A DNA stretch of 64,000 nt from Adenanthera pavonina. Lineage: Eukaryota; Streptophyta; Magnoliopsida; Fabales; Fabaceae. The notes under the pieces were generated by a model that was not told the DNA's origin, did not search any database, and saw nothing but the letters and a program-made list of their open reading frames with translations. Shown piece by piece: positions 42,359 to 53,639 of this stretch (the first letter of the stretch is position 1; every line of letters begins with the position of its first letter). The stretch covers positions 39,739,001 through 39,803,000 of the forward strand of contig JAIVEN010000007.1 of NCBI GenBank assembly GCA_026686845.1, in the 5' to 3' direction. Made by a program: the position numbers and the translations under genes.

Positions 42359-43732
42359 TCACAATATGTCTTTGATGATATCAAGATTTAAGGTATCACG
42401 AATTATAAGAAATAGCCCCAGAAGTATGACAAGCATAATTCCTGATGACATGATTCGTTGCTCCACTTCCAGAGGGAGCTTTCTCCCACCCCTGGCTGCC
42501 TCAATGAGGATCAAAGCCAATGTTCCCCCGTCTAAAGCAGGTAAAGGTAGCAGATTTATAACAGCAAGGTTAAGATTGAGTATGGCAGCAAATTGGTAGA
42601 GACCATCAATGTTGGACCTTGCAACTTCAGCCCCAACAGCAATAATAGCTACAGGACCAGAAACCTTGCCAGCTGACTGTGAGAAGTTTAAAAATGTCTG
42701 CTTTAACCCATCTAGAACATTAGAAGCCAGACCCCAAAATTCTTTTCCTGTAAAGTTTATAGCTTCCAAGAGATTTTTTGGTATAACCTTTTCTATCTTC
42801 ACATTTGGTGATAACTGTACTCCAATTTTCCCAGTTCCATCATAATTCTCATCTGGGGTGACTCCTATCTCAAAGTTCTGTTCTCCCCTCTTAACCTTGA
42901 GCAACACATATCTTTTGGGGTTCTTCTTGATGACATCAACAACCTCATTAACAGAATTAGGGACAGGTTTAGGCAAATCATGTCCATTAACCTCGAGGAT
43001 GACATCTCCAGGAAGCAAGCCATCTCGAGAAGCAGCTGAAAAGGGTCGAACTTCAGGTACACTCACACCAGGAAAGACCTCTTGCACGGGCAAACCAACG
43101 GACAGGACTTGAACAAATATAATAACGAATGCGAAAATTGTATTCGCAATAACCCCAGCTGAAACTACAATAACTCTGTCCAATATTGGTCTGTTCTTTA
43201 GCAAATTTTCATCATCAACCGGGATGTTGCTGTCTGGATCATTATCAGGAAACCCCACAAACCCACCAAGAGGAAAAGCTCTAATAGAGTACTCTACATT
43301 TTTTGAATTGAATTTAGCTAAAACAGGACCAAACCCAATTGCAAATTTACTTACATGGATGCCTTGGAGATAGGCAGCAAGGAAGTGACCACTCTCGTGA
43401 ACAACAATAATCGCTGTTAAAACAGCAGCTGCCTCCAGTACAGACTGAGGACCCTCGAAGTTCCCATAATCAAACCCAGCAATGGCCCAAGTTCTAGAAT
43501 CCACCCTATTTCCTCGTGTACATCGACTCTTCTCAAACAAAAACCGCTTCTTACAAGTGAAATTAATGTTCGGAGACGCAAATGAATAGCATATAGAAGA
43601 CCAAGAAGAATGAGGTTTTGGAAAGTGGTTATTGAGCTTCAATAAACGTTCTGAGATGGGTGACCTAGAATTGGTTAATTTAATGATGGAACTGGAATAA
43701 GAAGGAGGAGAGGAGGAAAGGTTTATAAGCAT
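42359..43732 (-). CDS. ARASP: ARASP-type chloroplast site-2 protease (M50, PDZ)
   Basis: A single uninterrupted 457-codon ORF with ATG at 43732. The N-terminal ~80 residues are rich in Ser, Asn and Lys/Arg and poor in acids, consistent with a chloroplast transit peptide. The zinc-metalloprotease motif HESGH is at residues 112-116, inside the first membrane segment (about 96-120). ALDGG (residues 399-403, with LP just before) supplies the second catalytic-site motif of site-2 proteases. A PDZ domain lies between them (about 215-295, with GLLPGDVILEVNG). Hydrophobic segments at about 183-212, 380-395 and 430-447 are likely transmembrane. Family knowledge: ARASP and relatives are intramembrane metalloproteases of the chloroplast inner envelope or thylakoid, needed for plastid development. 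Length and motifs match the family and nothing looks damaged. Confidence 0.95.
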   Translation of the reverse strand: MLINLSSSPPSYSSSIIKLTNSRSPISERLLKLNNHFPKPHSSWSSICYSFASPNINFTCKKRFLFEKSRCTRGNRVDSRTWAIAGFDYGNFEGPQSVLEAAAVLTAIIVVHESGHFLAAYLQGIHVSKFAIGFGPVLAKFNSKNVEYSIRAFPLGGFVGFPDNDPDSNIPVDDENLLKNRPILDRVIVVSAGVIANTIFAFVIIFVQVLSVGLPVQEVFPGVSVPEVRPFSAASRDGLLPGDVILEVNGHDLPKPVPNSVNEVVDVIKKNPKRYVLLKVKRGEQNFEIGVTPDENYDGTGKIGVQLSPNVKIEKVIPKNLLEAINFTGKEFWGLASNVLDGLKQTFLNFSQSAGKVSGPVAIIAVGAEVARSNIDGLYQFAAILNLNLAVINLLPLPALDGGTLALILIEAARGGRKLPLEVEQRIMSSGIMLVILLGLFLIIRDTLNLDIIKDIL

Positions 43733-44224
43733 GGCTTCCGAGATAATTGGGGGTAATAAGAGGAGAAGGGCTGTGGGGGTATAAGCGAAGAGGGAAGGGC
43801 AGGGAAAGTGGGATCGGATAATACATGACCTTTTTCATTTTTTGGGACCTGTGGAGGAGAAGTGAGCAAGATGTCTCCCTCTCGTTTTCCACAAGTTGGA
43901 TTGCATGAATCGGCTTTTTTATCCACAAACAGCAGCCCAAAGCAGCGATGTTATGGAACTTGCGTCTCATCCGGCTCAAATCATTGGACCCAGTAAGTTC
44001 TATTTTAGGAAAAGTTTTATTTTTATTTATATGTCCTTAAAAATTTAAGATATTATATAATTATTGTTTTCTTCATCATATCATTATCTTCCTAAATTAT
44101 TTTATATATTTATTATAAAATTAAATCATAATAAATTAAGAATATATTAAAAAATTTAAAAATAACTTTAAACATCAATTATATTTCTTAATTATATTAA
44201 AGGTTCATAAATCTTTAATTATAT
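43733..44224. other. ARASP promoter and leader region
   Basis: Upstream of the minus-strand ARASP start. Pyrimidine-rich leader on the minus strand (about 43740-43830), then A+T-rich DNA. No TATA box is assigned. Confidence 0.35.
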
Positions 44225-44541
44225 GGGACGGATCTACATTGTTGGTTGTGACGGCAATTGCCCCACTAAGAAGAAAATTGCATATAAAAACCCACTAAAA
44301 ATTTCATTTTCCTCTCACAAAAAATTTATTTTTGCCCCCATAAAAATTGCGATTTAGCAAGTGTCAAAATTTTATGTCAACTTTTAGTCATTTAAAAATA
44401 TAATTTTCTCTCAAATTGGTTTTTGAAATAAATTTTTATACTAGTTTATTAAATATTTAAAATTATATTTTTATAAAAAAATTAACATTTATATTAGGCA
44501 TAGATTTTGCCCCCACAAGCTAATTTTTCTGTGTCCGTCCC
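44225..44541. mobile_element. Probable small MITE
   Basis: The ends GGGACGGATCTACA and its approximate inverted counterpart (reverse complement GGGACGGACACAGA, preceded by TA) enclose 317 bp of A+T-rich DNA. GCCCCACT/GCCCCCAC blocks lie inside each end. No target duplication is visible. Confidence 0.4.
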
Positions 44542-44856
44542 TACAGGTAACATTTTTATGGCATTTTAAAAATGACAAAAGAAAGGAAATCCATGTAGAA
44601 TTCATGAGGTTATGCGACACCACTTCACGAGATAATCAACTTTGCCATTCAATTAACTCTCAAAGAATTGGATATCTGTAAATCTAAATCCTGCCTCTTA
44701 TTCATTTCAATTGCAAGCTCTGTAAATTCAGCAAGCAATACTTAGAAATAATTATTCTTATGATGTGGGCATGCATGCGTAACTTTGCCCTTCTGTTACA
44801 TCTGTTACAAATTTAAGTGGATAATATCATATTTTGATTTTTGTATATATACATTA
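44542..44856. other. Spacer left of the copia insertion
   Basis: A+T-rich DNA ending in the target duplication CATTA (44852-44856). Nothing else was recognised. Confidence 0.4.
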
Positions 44857-46517
44857 TGTTAGATAAGCTGGATTCCCAATAGGGGGGTGAATTGAGAAGA
44901 TTAAAATTTTTTACAAAAGTCAAGCGTATAATGAAGATAAATAAGACTGTAAAACAGAGTACAATATAATAGCAATGTAAGAGCAGTAAAGGAGAAGGAT
45001 TGACACAGATGTTTATTCTGGTTCGGTCTTTCTATCTTGACCTACGTCTAGTCCCCAAGCAACTACTTGACATTTTCAACTATCCTGCAAGAATTCAGTG
45101 GGCTTCTTGCAATTGCTTCAGTACAGCTTTGATGCTATGTTCTTAGAGTTTACAACTTCTCTTTCTGCATTCTAGCCAAGTGCTTCCCAAATTTTTTTAT
45201 GATATTCCTTCACAAGAAAATCTTTCTTCCAAATGAAGATAATATTGATTATAAAGAATGAACTCTTTAATTTAGAATGTATATGAAAGTTTAAGTGCAG
45301 AAGACTGAAGTATGAGAGTAAAAGACTTTGAGTTGAGAATTTGACAGAGTTTCAGTATATACAATGTTAAAATCGTTACCCATAACTTCAAATGATGTTA
45401 TATTTATATATTTAGGTCTTGACTATACGTTAGAGACAAAATCTATCCGTTAGAGAAGTTACCCAATGGTTACTCTGAAAAACTATCGGTTCACCAACCA
45501 CATTTAATGCCTCTGACAATCAAAGTTTGAATTTTGGTTAGTCAACAGACGAATTTCGCAGAGACCAAAAGCTAAAGACTTCAACGTTAAATTTCAAAGT
45601 TCGTCTGTTGTAAAGCAAAGTTCGAATTTTCATCATTGAGAAATTTTTCCGTGTTGGAACATACGAATTTTCAAGTTAAAAAGTTTTTCTTAAAAGTGTG
45701 AACAGTAGTCCCAAATTGCTACAGTGCCTTCGAAGTTCAAATTTTGGTGCCCAAAATTCGTCTGTCAATGGGCAGCTCAATAAGGCACAATAGTTCATCT
45801 TTTCGAAATTCAAATTTTCAAGATTCAAAGTTCGTCTGTCAGAGAAAACTCTTATCAGACTTAGTTCAAAATTTGAATTTCTAAATACCAATATTCGTAT
45901 GATAATAGATTGTCGTAACAGACTTGCAAGCTTTGTTTACGAAATTCAAATTTTTCAATATCAAAGTTTATCTGTCAGTGGGCTGTCTCGGAACTCTTTT
46001 TAAACTTTGTTTTCAGATGAACTTTGACATATCCTCAGATGAATTTTTCATTTTTCATGAATTGTGTTTTGTCAGAAATTCAAATTTTCAAAAGCTGAAG
46101 TTTATCTGTCAGAGAAGGCTTTTATCAGACTTGTTTCAAAGTTTGAATTTTTGCAGTCAAAGTTCATCTGTCAGAGAAGGCTTTTTTCAGACTTGTTCAT
46201 TTTCAATTCAAAATTCAAATTTCCAAAGCTAAAGTTCAAATTTTTAAAACAACAGATCAGTATTAACCTTTCAAACTTCGTCTATTTGATGGGTGTTTTT
46301 CAAATATTCCATGAATTAACATAGAATCATAGTTTTAAAACATGTTTTTGTCAATTCAAAGTCTTTTACTCAATTTAAACACTATTAGAGATTCTACATC
46401 TATTTTTGTGCTGGTTTTTCTTGAATTTCTTCACTTGAGATCTTTTGTGCATCTTTGATATCTTCTCTCCAAGCTCTTGAAGGTTGGTTTGGAATAATCA
46501 AAACACTTGATTCAATA
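44857..46517 (-). repeat. 3' LTR of the copia element
   Basis: 1661 bp, about 9 % different from the other LTR over the first ~315 bases by eye count, mostly C/T and G/A changes. It contains many copies of a GTTCGTCTGTCAG-like motif and of the palindrome-like AAATTCGAATTT block. Confidence 0.93.
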
Positions 46518-46534
46518 TTCTCCCCCTTTTTGAT
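46518..46534 (-). other. Polypurine tract of the copia element
   Basis: On the minus strand AAAAAGGGGGAGAA directly abuts the 3' LTR, the expected position for plus-strand DNA priming. A second copy of AAAAAGGGGGAGA lies at 46891-46903. Confidence 0.85.
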
Positions 46535-46819
46535 GATGACAAAACAACTTACAAACTGGATTAAGACTTGGATCTGCTTTAACAAGCTCCTCCTCAACAT
46601 ATGCATTATAATTCAAAAGATATTATGTACAGTGGATCAAGTAAAGAGATTCATTAATTCATTTAAAGTTTTAACACAAGGATAGTATATGGCAATCATA
46701 GAATTCAGAATAAAGAATTTTCATTTCATTCAAAAGCCACATTATAAGATATTACAAAGCAACAGAAAAACAACATTACAAAAAAACTACAAGAAGAACC
46801 AAGCATCCATAAGTTCTAA

Positions 46820-48960
46820 TCACTTTTTCTTGGACTTGGACTTCTTGTTGTAAGTCCTATCAGAAAACTTTCCAGTTTGCTCGGATATCTTCTCCCCCTT
46901 TTTGGCATCATCAGGAAGGTGTGCAAAATCAGTATGAGGAGGAATCTGAAACACTGGAATAGCTTGAAGAGGCACAGAGACAAAAGGCAGTTTTGGATTG
47001 AGCTTTGGCAAAGACTCAGAAACTTCAGAACTTGTGTCCTCATCATTAGAGATTTCAAGAAGTTCATGAATTTCTTGCTTTGTAACAGCCAACTGAGCCC
47101 TTTATGCCTTCGAGAAACCATAGGTAGAAACAAGTGAGGGAGTAGGAGGATGAAACATTTTTTCAAGCCTTAATCTCTGAGCTTGTAAAAGAGCATTATG
47201 TGCAATGGATTGCAAATCAACATAGGGTACAATGCTCCTTTCTTCATTTAAGGCAGCTTGCATGAATGGTGAAGTGGAGATAGCTGCCACTAGTCTCTCA
47301 ACTTGCTCAGATTCTTGAGATGAAAGAATTGAATCTTGAGCATCTTCTGGAATGGGCTCATGGAAGCTTAGTTCCTGAGGACCTTCTTCCTCCATGCCAT
47401 AGTCCAAGGAAGGACCAGGACTTGCCTCATTACTGGAGGCCTATGGTGTGCTCAATGTGCTAGCAGCCTCAATATCATGTACAGCATAATCAGGAATAGG
47501 AGAGGCTAGCACAAAAGGACTTGAAGGTTTAGGAGTTGGAGACATAACAGGCTCAGAGAATCCTGGCTAAGGTGGAGCTGACGTGGTAGGAATGACACTC
47601 TGAATGTCTTCATATGCATCAGCAACCACTTTCATGTTCTTAGCCAATTGATGAATCTGATCTTGCAGATGAGCAAATTTGGCATTTTGCTCATCTCTGA
47701 TGCTGAGTATGAGTGTAGACAAACTATCATACAACTCAGTGATCTTTGTTGGCTTGGCTCGAGAGGAGGAAGTGGATGAAATTTGAGCTTGAGAAGGCTG
47801 AGATGGAGATGGGACAGGTTGAGAAGGTTGAGGTGTGGGTCTTAGAGGAGCCTCAGAGGTATCTTCTTGCTGTAGGGAGGCATCTTCATCAAAAAAGAGA
47901 TCTTCAGATTTTCCAACTTCCTTTCCAATCCATCATCCATCTTTCTTCTTTATACCCATCCTTTGCAGCTTTTCTTCCTTGAAGATCTCAGTAGGCTTCC
48001 CTTTCCTTTTCTCAAGATGTTGGATTTGGGCATACTAAAGGATCTTGGAGAAGATTGCTGCATAAGGAAGTGTGGAGTCTTTTCTCTGATCTCTAGCCTT
48101 AATCATACGTTGGAGAATGATATGTCCCATGTTGATAAGCTTCCCACGCATGATTGCTGCCATCACATGTGCTTCTGCCCTTGTGATCAGATTGAAACTA
48201 CCTCTTTTGTTGAAGATAATCCTAGACACAATGTAGTGTAGGATTCTCACTTGAGCACTGAGGTCAGTGGGCTTCAGCAAGCTTATGGGTGGCCTATTTT
48301 CCTTTTTTCTGAACAAGGTATTCAGGATTGTGCTCTCTTTGTAGTTCAAGAAAGGTCCACCTTCTTCATTTGCAGTTTCCGCCTCATCTATATACCCAGA
48401 AGCAGTAATGTCAATCCTCAAGCCATCTTGCCCTGGAATTTCTAAAACCTCATTAAAGGTTTCATCTATTAGCCAGATGGTCCTTGATCTCATATTGACT
48501 TCCCACTTCTTCTTCTTGCTGTTGTATTTTAGAGAGGCATATCAAGTCTTGACTACCTCATCATCATATCTCTCCAATATTTCTAACAAACTTTTATATC
48601 TTATCATCCAAAGCCCGGCATTAAAGTTGTTAGAAATTAAAAATTCCTCCATATTCACACAGTGAGGCTTTATTACCTGCTTGCTCACAAATTTGGTAGT
48701 ATATTCCTCCGAAATGTGAGCATTGCTCCATAATGGCAATGTGGTCAGCTGGTATTCTCTAGATTCAGTACTGGAGGAGGAAGAAAAAGCAACAGCAGCA
48801 GGAGTAGTAGGAACCGTAGGCTCTATTTTTTTTTGGAGAGGACGATCCAAATTTATTTGAATCAGCCTTTGGAGTAGTTTTCTGCCTTTTGGAGGGAGTT
48901 GCTTTGCTGGATTCGCCTTTTCTTTTCTATTTTTCACTCTTCTTGAAGGAATATTGGGAT
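46820..48960 (-). pseudogene. Third ORF region of the copia element (env-like position), broken
   Basis: Several minus-strand frames in series (48937-48542, 48493-48035, 47407-47102, 47092-46820) were probably one reading frame of about 700 codons. The N-terminal part is basic and Ser-rich. The middle part (RTIWLIDETFNEVLEI, then ILHYIVSRIIFNKRGSFNLI) recalls the 'putative plant transposon protein' domain found in plant retrotransposons. The C-terminal part is acidic and ends with DDAKKGEK and a Lys-rich tail. The position after RNase H matches the env-like ORF of Sireviruses, but I see no clear signal peptide or membrane anchor, so an envelope role is not supported. There are several stops and frameshifts. 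Confidence 0.6.
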
Positions 48961-50017
48961 TTCATTGTTCTTTTTGTCCGAGACTCTCCCTTTCCAACCT
49001 CTGGATTTTTCACTCTTGTCATTTTCGTGGAGAAATGATTCAGAAAGATGCTAAGAATGAGTTTATAGGGTGCGAAAAGAAGTTTAATTGGTGGAAAATG
49101 AAGATTTATGGACAGAATTAATGGGGATTGAAGAGAGAATCTGAGCAGACTCGAGAAAGAGATGAATAGGGTTGCGTCTGTTCAGATGATGACCTTTGAT
49201 TTTAACGTGTGTAACCACAGGACAGACAAATTTTAAGAGGTCAAAATTTAAACTTTGAGCAGTTACAAGTTAACCCATTCAGCAAAGCTTACTGACAGAA
49301 AAATTTTCACCTGGAAATTTGTCTGACAGAGGCTTGGTTCATAAAATAAGAGATGAACAGACGAACTTTGTTTTAACAAAGTTCAAACTTTGAAGAACCA
49401 GGCAATTAGCAATTATCAATAAAACAATCAACAGACAAATTTTACTTATGAAAATTCGTCTTTCAGAGATACAACAATGTGTGCATGTTTCAATATACGA
49501 ATTTTGAATCAAAAATTCGAATTTCAACATTTTGTAAAGAGTTTTCAACATGCGTATTTTGAGAAATGGAAATTTGTACAATCATCATGTTGGACAAAGA
49601 TAACATTGGCACTTTATTTTTGAAAATTTGAATTTTCATAGTTCAACAGACGAATTTCGAAGGACACCGAGAATGTTACAATGTATAGCAAGCTGAAATT
49701 CGTCTAATGGGCATCTAAATTCGAATGTTGAACATGCTAACTTGTTCAAAAACATAATTTATCAAGGAAATTCATCTAATACACAACTAAAATGTGAATT
49801 TTAACTTTATAAACTTATAGAACAGATCTAGATGCTCAAATTTCTGGCTTTCTTTTTCATCTTGTCACTGTGTCATCCAGATCAGCTTCATTATATAGTT
49901 CTGATATCATTTGAACTTGTGAGGGGCACTTACAACTTATATTAAACACACTCTGATGCCAAAGTTAGAATTAATTCAATGTCAGAAACTTTAATTAAGA
50001 TAAGTATTAGTATATAC
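48961..50017 (-). other. Non-coding part of the copia element between third ORF and RNase H
   Basis: Between about 49200 and 49820 the LTR-type motifs recur (CAGACGAACTTTG, CAACAGACGAATTTCG, AAATTCGTCT) although this is internal, non-LTR sequence. No frame longer than 80 codons is present. Confidence 0.5.
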
Positions 50018-51250
50018 TTACAATTCATTGGGATTTACTATACCCAATTCTCTTCTGATTTTACAATGTCTATCTTCTGGAAGAGGCTTTGTCAGAATGT
50101 CAGCAACTTGATCCTTGGTAGGGATGTATTCTAATCTGATTTCTCCTTTCAGAACATGATCCCTTTTAAAGTGATGCCTAACTTCAATATGCTTTGTCCT
50201 TGAGTGCATGATAGGATTCTTTGTGATGTTAATAGCACTTTGGTTGTCACACTTTATTGGTATTTCTTTCATCTCAACCTCAAGATCTTCAAGTTGCTGC
50301 TTCATCCATATAACTTGGGCACAACAGTTACCAACTGCAACATATTCAGCTTCTACAGTGGATAAAGCCACACTATTTTGCTTCTTGCTGAACCATAACA
50401 CCAGTGATCCTCCAAAGAACTGACACGTTCCACTTGTACTTTTTCTGTCAATTTTGGATCCAGCAAAGTTAGCATCAGTGTATTCAATGAGATCTTCACC
50501 ATTGCCCTTTGGGTACCAAAGTTCCATTTACGAAGTTCCAATTAAATATCTGAAGATGCATTTCACAGCAGTTGCATGGATTTCTTTGGGACATGATTGG
50601 AATCTTACACACATATAGACGCTGAACATGATGTCAAGTTGGCTGGCAGTTAGGTTTAGCAGAGATCCAATCATTCTTCTGTATTGGGTTATGTAAAAAG
50701 TTTTTCCTCCTTCATCCATGTTAAGCTTAGTTGTAGTAGCCATAGGAGTTCCCACTGGCTTGGCCTTTTCCAAGCTAAATTTTTTCAGCAGCTCTTTCAG
50801 ATATTTTGATTGATTGAGGAAGATACCATCATTACATTGCTTAATTTGCAGTTCAAGGAAGAAGTTAAGCTCACTTATCATTGACATTTCAAACTCACCT
50901 TGCATTAGCTTAGAGAAATTCTTGCAAAGAGATTCATTAGTAGCACAAAATATAATATCATCAACATAAATTTGAACAATAAGTAAATCTTTGTTTTTTT
51001 TCTCAGTGAACAAAGTAGTATCTACTTTTCCTCTATTAAATCCCTTTTCAGTTAGAAAGTTGCTTAGCCTTTCATACCATGCTCTAGGAGCTTGTTTTAA
51101 ATCGCAAAGAGCTTTCTTTAGTTTATAAACATGGTTTGATTTTGTAGAATCCTCAAAGCCTGGAGGTTGATCTACATAAACTTCTTCCATGATATATCCA
51201 TTCAGAAAAGCACTTTTCACATCAATTTGATATAACATTATGTTTTCCAT
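50018..51250 (-). pseudogene. Copia reverse transcriptase and RNase H
   Basis: Reverse transcriptase frame 51250-50528: copia signatures QIDVKSAFLNGYI, LKKALCDLKQAPRAWY and the catalytic YVDDI. RNase H frame 50527-50018: DANFAGSKIDRKSTSGTC, SKKQNSVALSTVEAEYVA and EYIPTKDQVADILTKPL. The two frames are adjacent, with a stop codon at the join. The N-terminal part of the reverse transcriptase (to ~51590) is interrupted by stops, so the enzyme is not encoded as one intact protein. Confidence 0.9.
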
Positions 51251-51984
51251 GCATGCATATGCTAATAGGATTCTAATTGCTTCTAATCTAGTAACTAGAG
51301 CAAAGGCTTCTTCAAAATCAATGTCTTATTCTTAATTATATCCTTTGACAACCAGTCTTGCTTTATTTCTTATTATTGTTCCAGATTCATTAAGTTTATT
51401 TCTAAAGACCCATTTAGTGCTAATGATAGGGTGATTTTTAGCTCTAGGCACTAAATCCTAAACTTGATTTCTTTTAAACTGATTTAATTCATCTTGCATG
51501 GCCAGAATCCAATATTCTTCAGTTAAGGCTTCTTCAGTACACCTAGGTTCAATTTGAGAAATAAAAGCATAGTTGATCATCTGGTCTCTTAGCTATTTTC
51601 TGATTTTAACTTTCTCTCGAACATCCCCAATCACTTGATCAACAGGATGATTCCTTTGATATCTCCAAGCTCTGGAAAGTTCTTGAGATATATCTTCATT
51701 ATGCTCATCCTCATAGTCTTTCTCCTGAATATCTTCCTCTATATTAATAGATTCAGATATTTTTGGAGATTCAGTTTTACCTTCTTTAGAAATATTTAAG
51801 TTCTTAAAATTCGAAATAAGATCATCTTCATCAGTAACATGCTTGGAAACTGTTTTATTTTCAATAAACACAACATGCACAGATTCCTTTATAGATTTAG
51901 TCTTCTTATTAAAAATTCTTTATGCTTTACTCCTACTAGAATAGCCCAGAAATATACCTTCATCAGATTTGGCGTCAAACTTAC

Positions 51985-52748
51985 CTAAATTCTCCTTTCC
52001 ATTATTGTAGATGAAATATTACAATCGAACACATGTAGATGTGAAAGGTTTGGCTTCCTTCCTTTGCACAGCTCATAAGGAGTCTTCCCCAGAATTGGTC
52101 TGATGTAGGCTCTATTTATGATGTAACTTGCTGTGTTTACTGCATCAGCCCAGAATACTTGAGAGAGTTCCTTTTCATTTAAAATTGCTCTTGCCATCTC
52201 TTCAATTGTTTGGTTCTTCCTTTCCACCACTCTATTCTGTTGAGGAGTTCTTGGAGCTGAGAAGTTATGATCAATTCCATGTTCATCATAGTACTCCAAA
52301 AAGCATGAATTTTCAAACTCTCCTCCATGGTCAGACCTGATAGACATAATAGAAATGCCTTTCTCATTTTGCACTTTCTTAGTTAAGGTTACAAATGCAT
52401 CAAAGGTTTCACTCTTGGAGGAAAGAAACAAAGTCCAGGTAAATCTAGAGTAATCATCCGTAATCACAAGAACATATAAATTTTCACCAATGCTTTTAAT
52501 CTAAATGGACCAATCAAATCCATATGCAATAGTTGCAGCGGTCTAGAAGTGGTGACTACATTTTTAGATTTAAAAGATGATTTAGTTTGTTTTCCTTTAA
52601 GACATGCATCACACTCTTTGTCTTTTTCGAAAGAGATTTTTAGTAATCCAGTGACTAACTCATTCTTAACCAGTTTTGACAGTTGGTTCATGTTCACATG
52701 TGTTAATCTTCTATGCCACAGCCAACTATCATTATTCTGACTAATCAA
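51985..52748 (-). pseudogene. Copia integrase with gag-pre-integrase zinc finger
   Basis: Frame 52748-52464 has the pre-integrase His/Cys finger (WLWHRRLTHVN...CDACLKGKQ). Frame 52467-51985 has the integrase core with the catalytic triad context MITDDYSRFTW, RSDHGGEFEN and VERKNQTIEEMARA. A frame break separates the two. Between 51970 and 51593 lies the integrase C-terminal/linker part, also broken. Confidence 0.9.
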
Positions 52749-52808
52749 ACAAACATAATCTAAGGAAGGAAGTTCATCAAGATCAATAGTATAGCAGTCA
52801 CCATCCCT

Positions 52809-53147
52809 TTAAGCCTTGAGGATTACTTTGTGATCACTTTTTCGGATGACCAGGCAAAATTTTGAGTCAAATAGTACCCAGTTACCTTTGTCACATGTCT
52901 GACTCACACTTAGTAGATTGTGATTGAAATCAATTACCAATAGCACCTCTTCAATAGATGTCTCTAGATTCTCACCCACAATTTCAATTCCAACTATTTT
53001 GCCGTATTGATCACCTCCAAAGGTTACCTTTCCTCCCTTTTTGTCTCTAAGGGTGATGGACTTCTCCTTGTCATCAGTCATGTGACTTGAGCAGGCACTG
53101 TCCATATACCATTTGTTGCTCTTTCTTACTTTAAGACAGATCTGCAA
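52809..53147 (-). pseudogene. Copia aspartic protease
   Basis: WYMDSACSSHMT is the copia protease active site (Asp-Ser-Ala in place of the common Asp-Ser-Gly), followed by KVTFGGDQYGKIVG and LLSVSQTCDKG. A short upstream frame (53473-53156) with CALKKNG links it to gag. The frame ends at a stop before the integrase region. Confidence 0.85.
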
Positions 53148-53639
53148 AATAAAGTTCAGAGTTTCCTTTTAGGTACCCAAATTTGCTTGGGTCCTTTTCT
53201 GTCAGTGGCATTTTCCCTAGATACAAGTGTATCTTTAGGAACCCATTTTACCTTCTTGTCAAGTCCATTTTTCTTCAATGCACATGAACTGGAGATATGT
53301 CCCTTCTTGTTATAGAAGTGCCAGGTGGTGAAAAGGTCGCTAGATTGTGACGCAGGAAGAAAATAATGCAAATAATATTTTTGTTTCGCATATTTTGGTT
53401 GATCATAGGATTCAATGCGATTTAAAGTATGATCTTTCTTTTTATGCCCATTAGCATGCATAAAATGCCTCAAATACAGATTTTGATTTTTCTTTTAATC
53501 ATTTCTTTTACTGCGCAAGGATCATAGCCAAGTCCAACTTTTTCTTGTGTGATTCTCTGGCTTCCCATTAAAGCAAACAATATATCTTTGCTCTTAGCAA
53601 GTCTAGCCATTCCTTTTAGTAGATAGTCATTAGTTTGCT

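Noticed and set aside
45924..46324. Plus-strand ORFs with repeated KFKF/FKLKF residues in the LTR
   Set aside because: They are products of the repeated LTR motifs, are antisense to the element, and occur in parallel in the other LTR.
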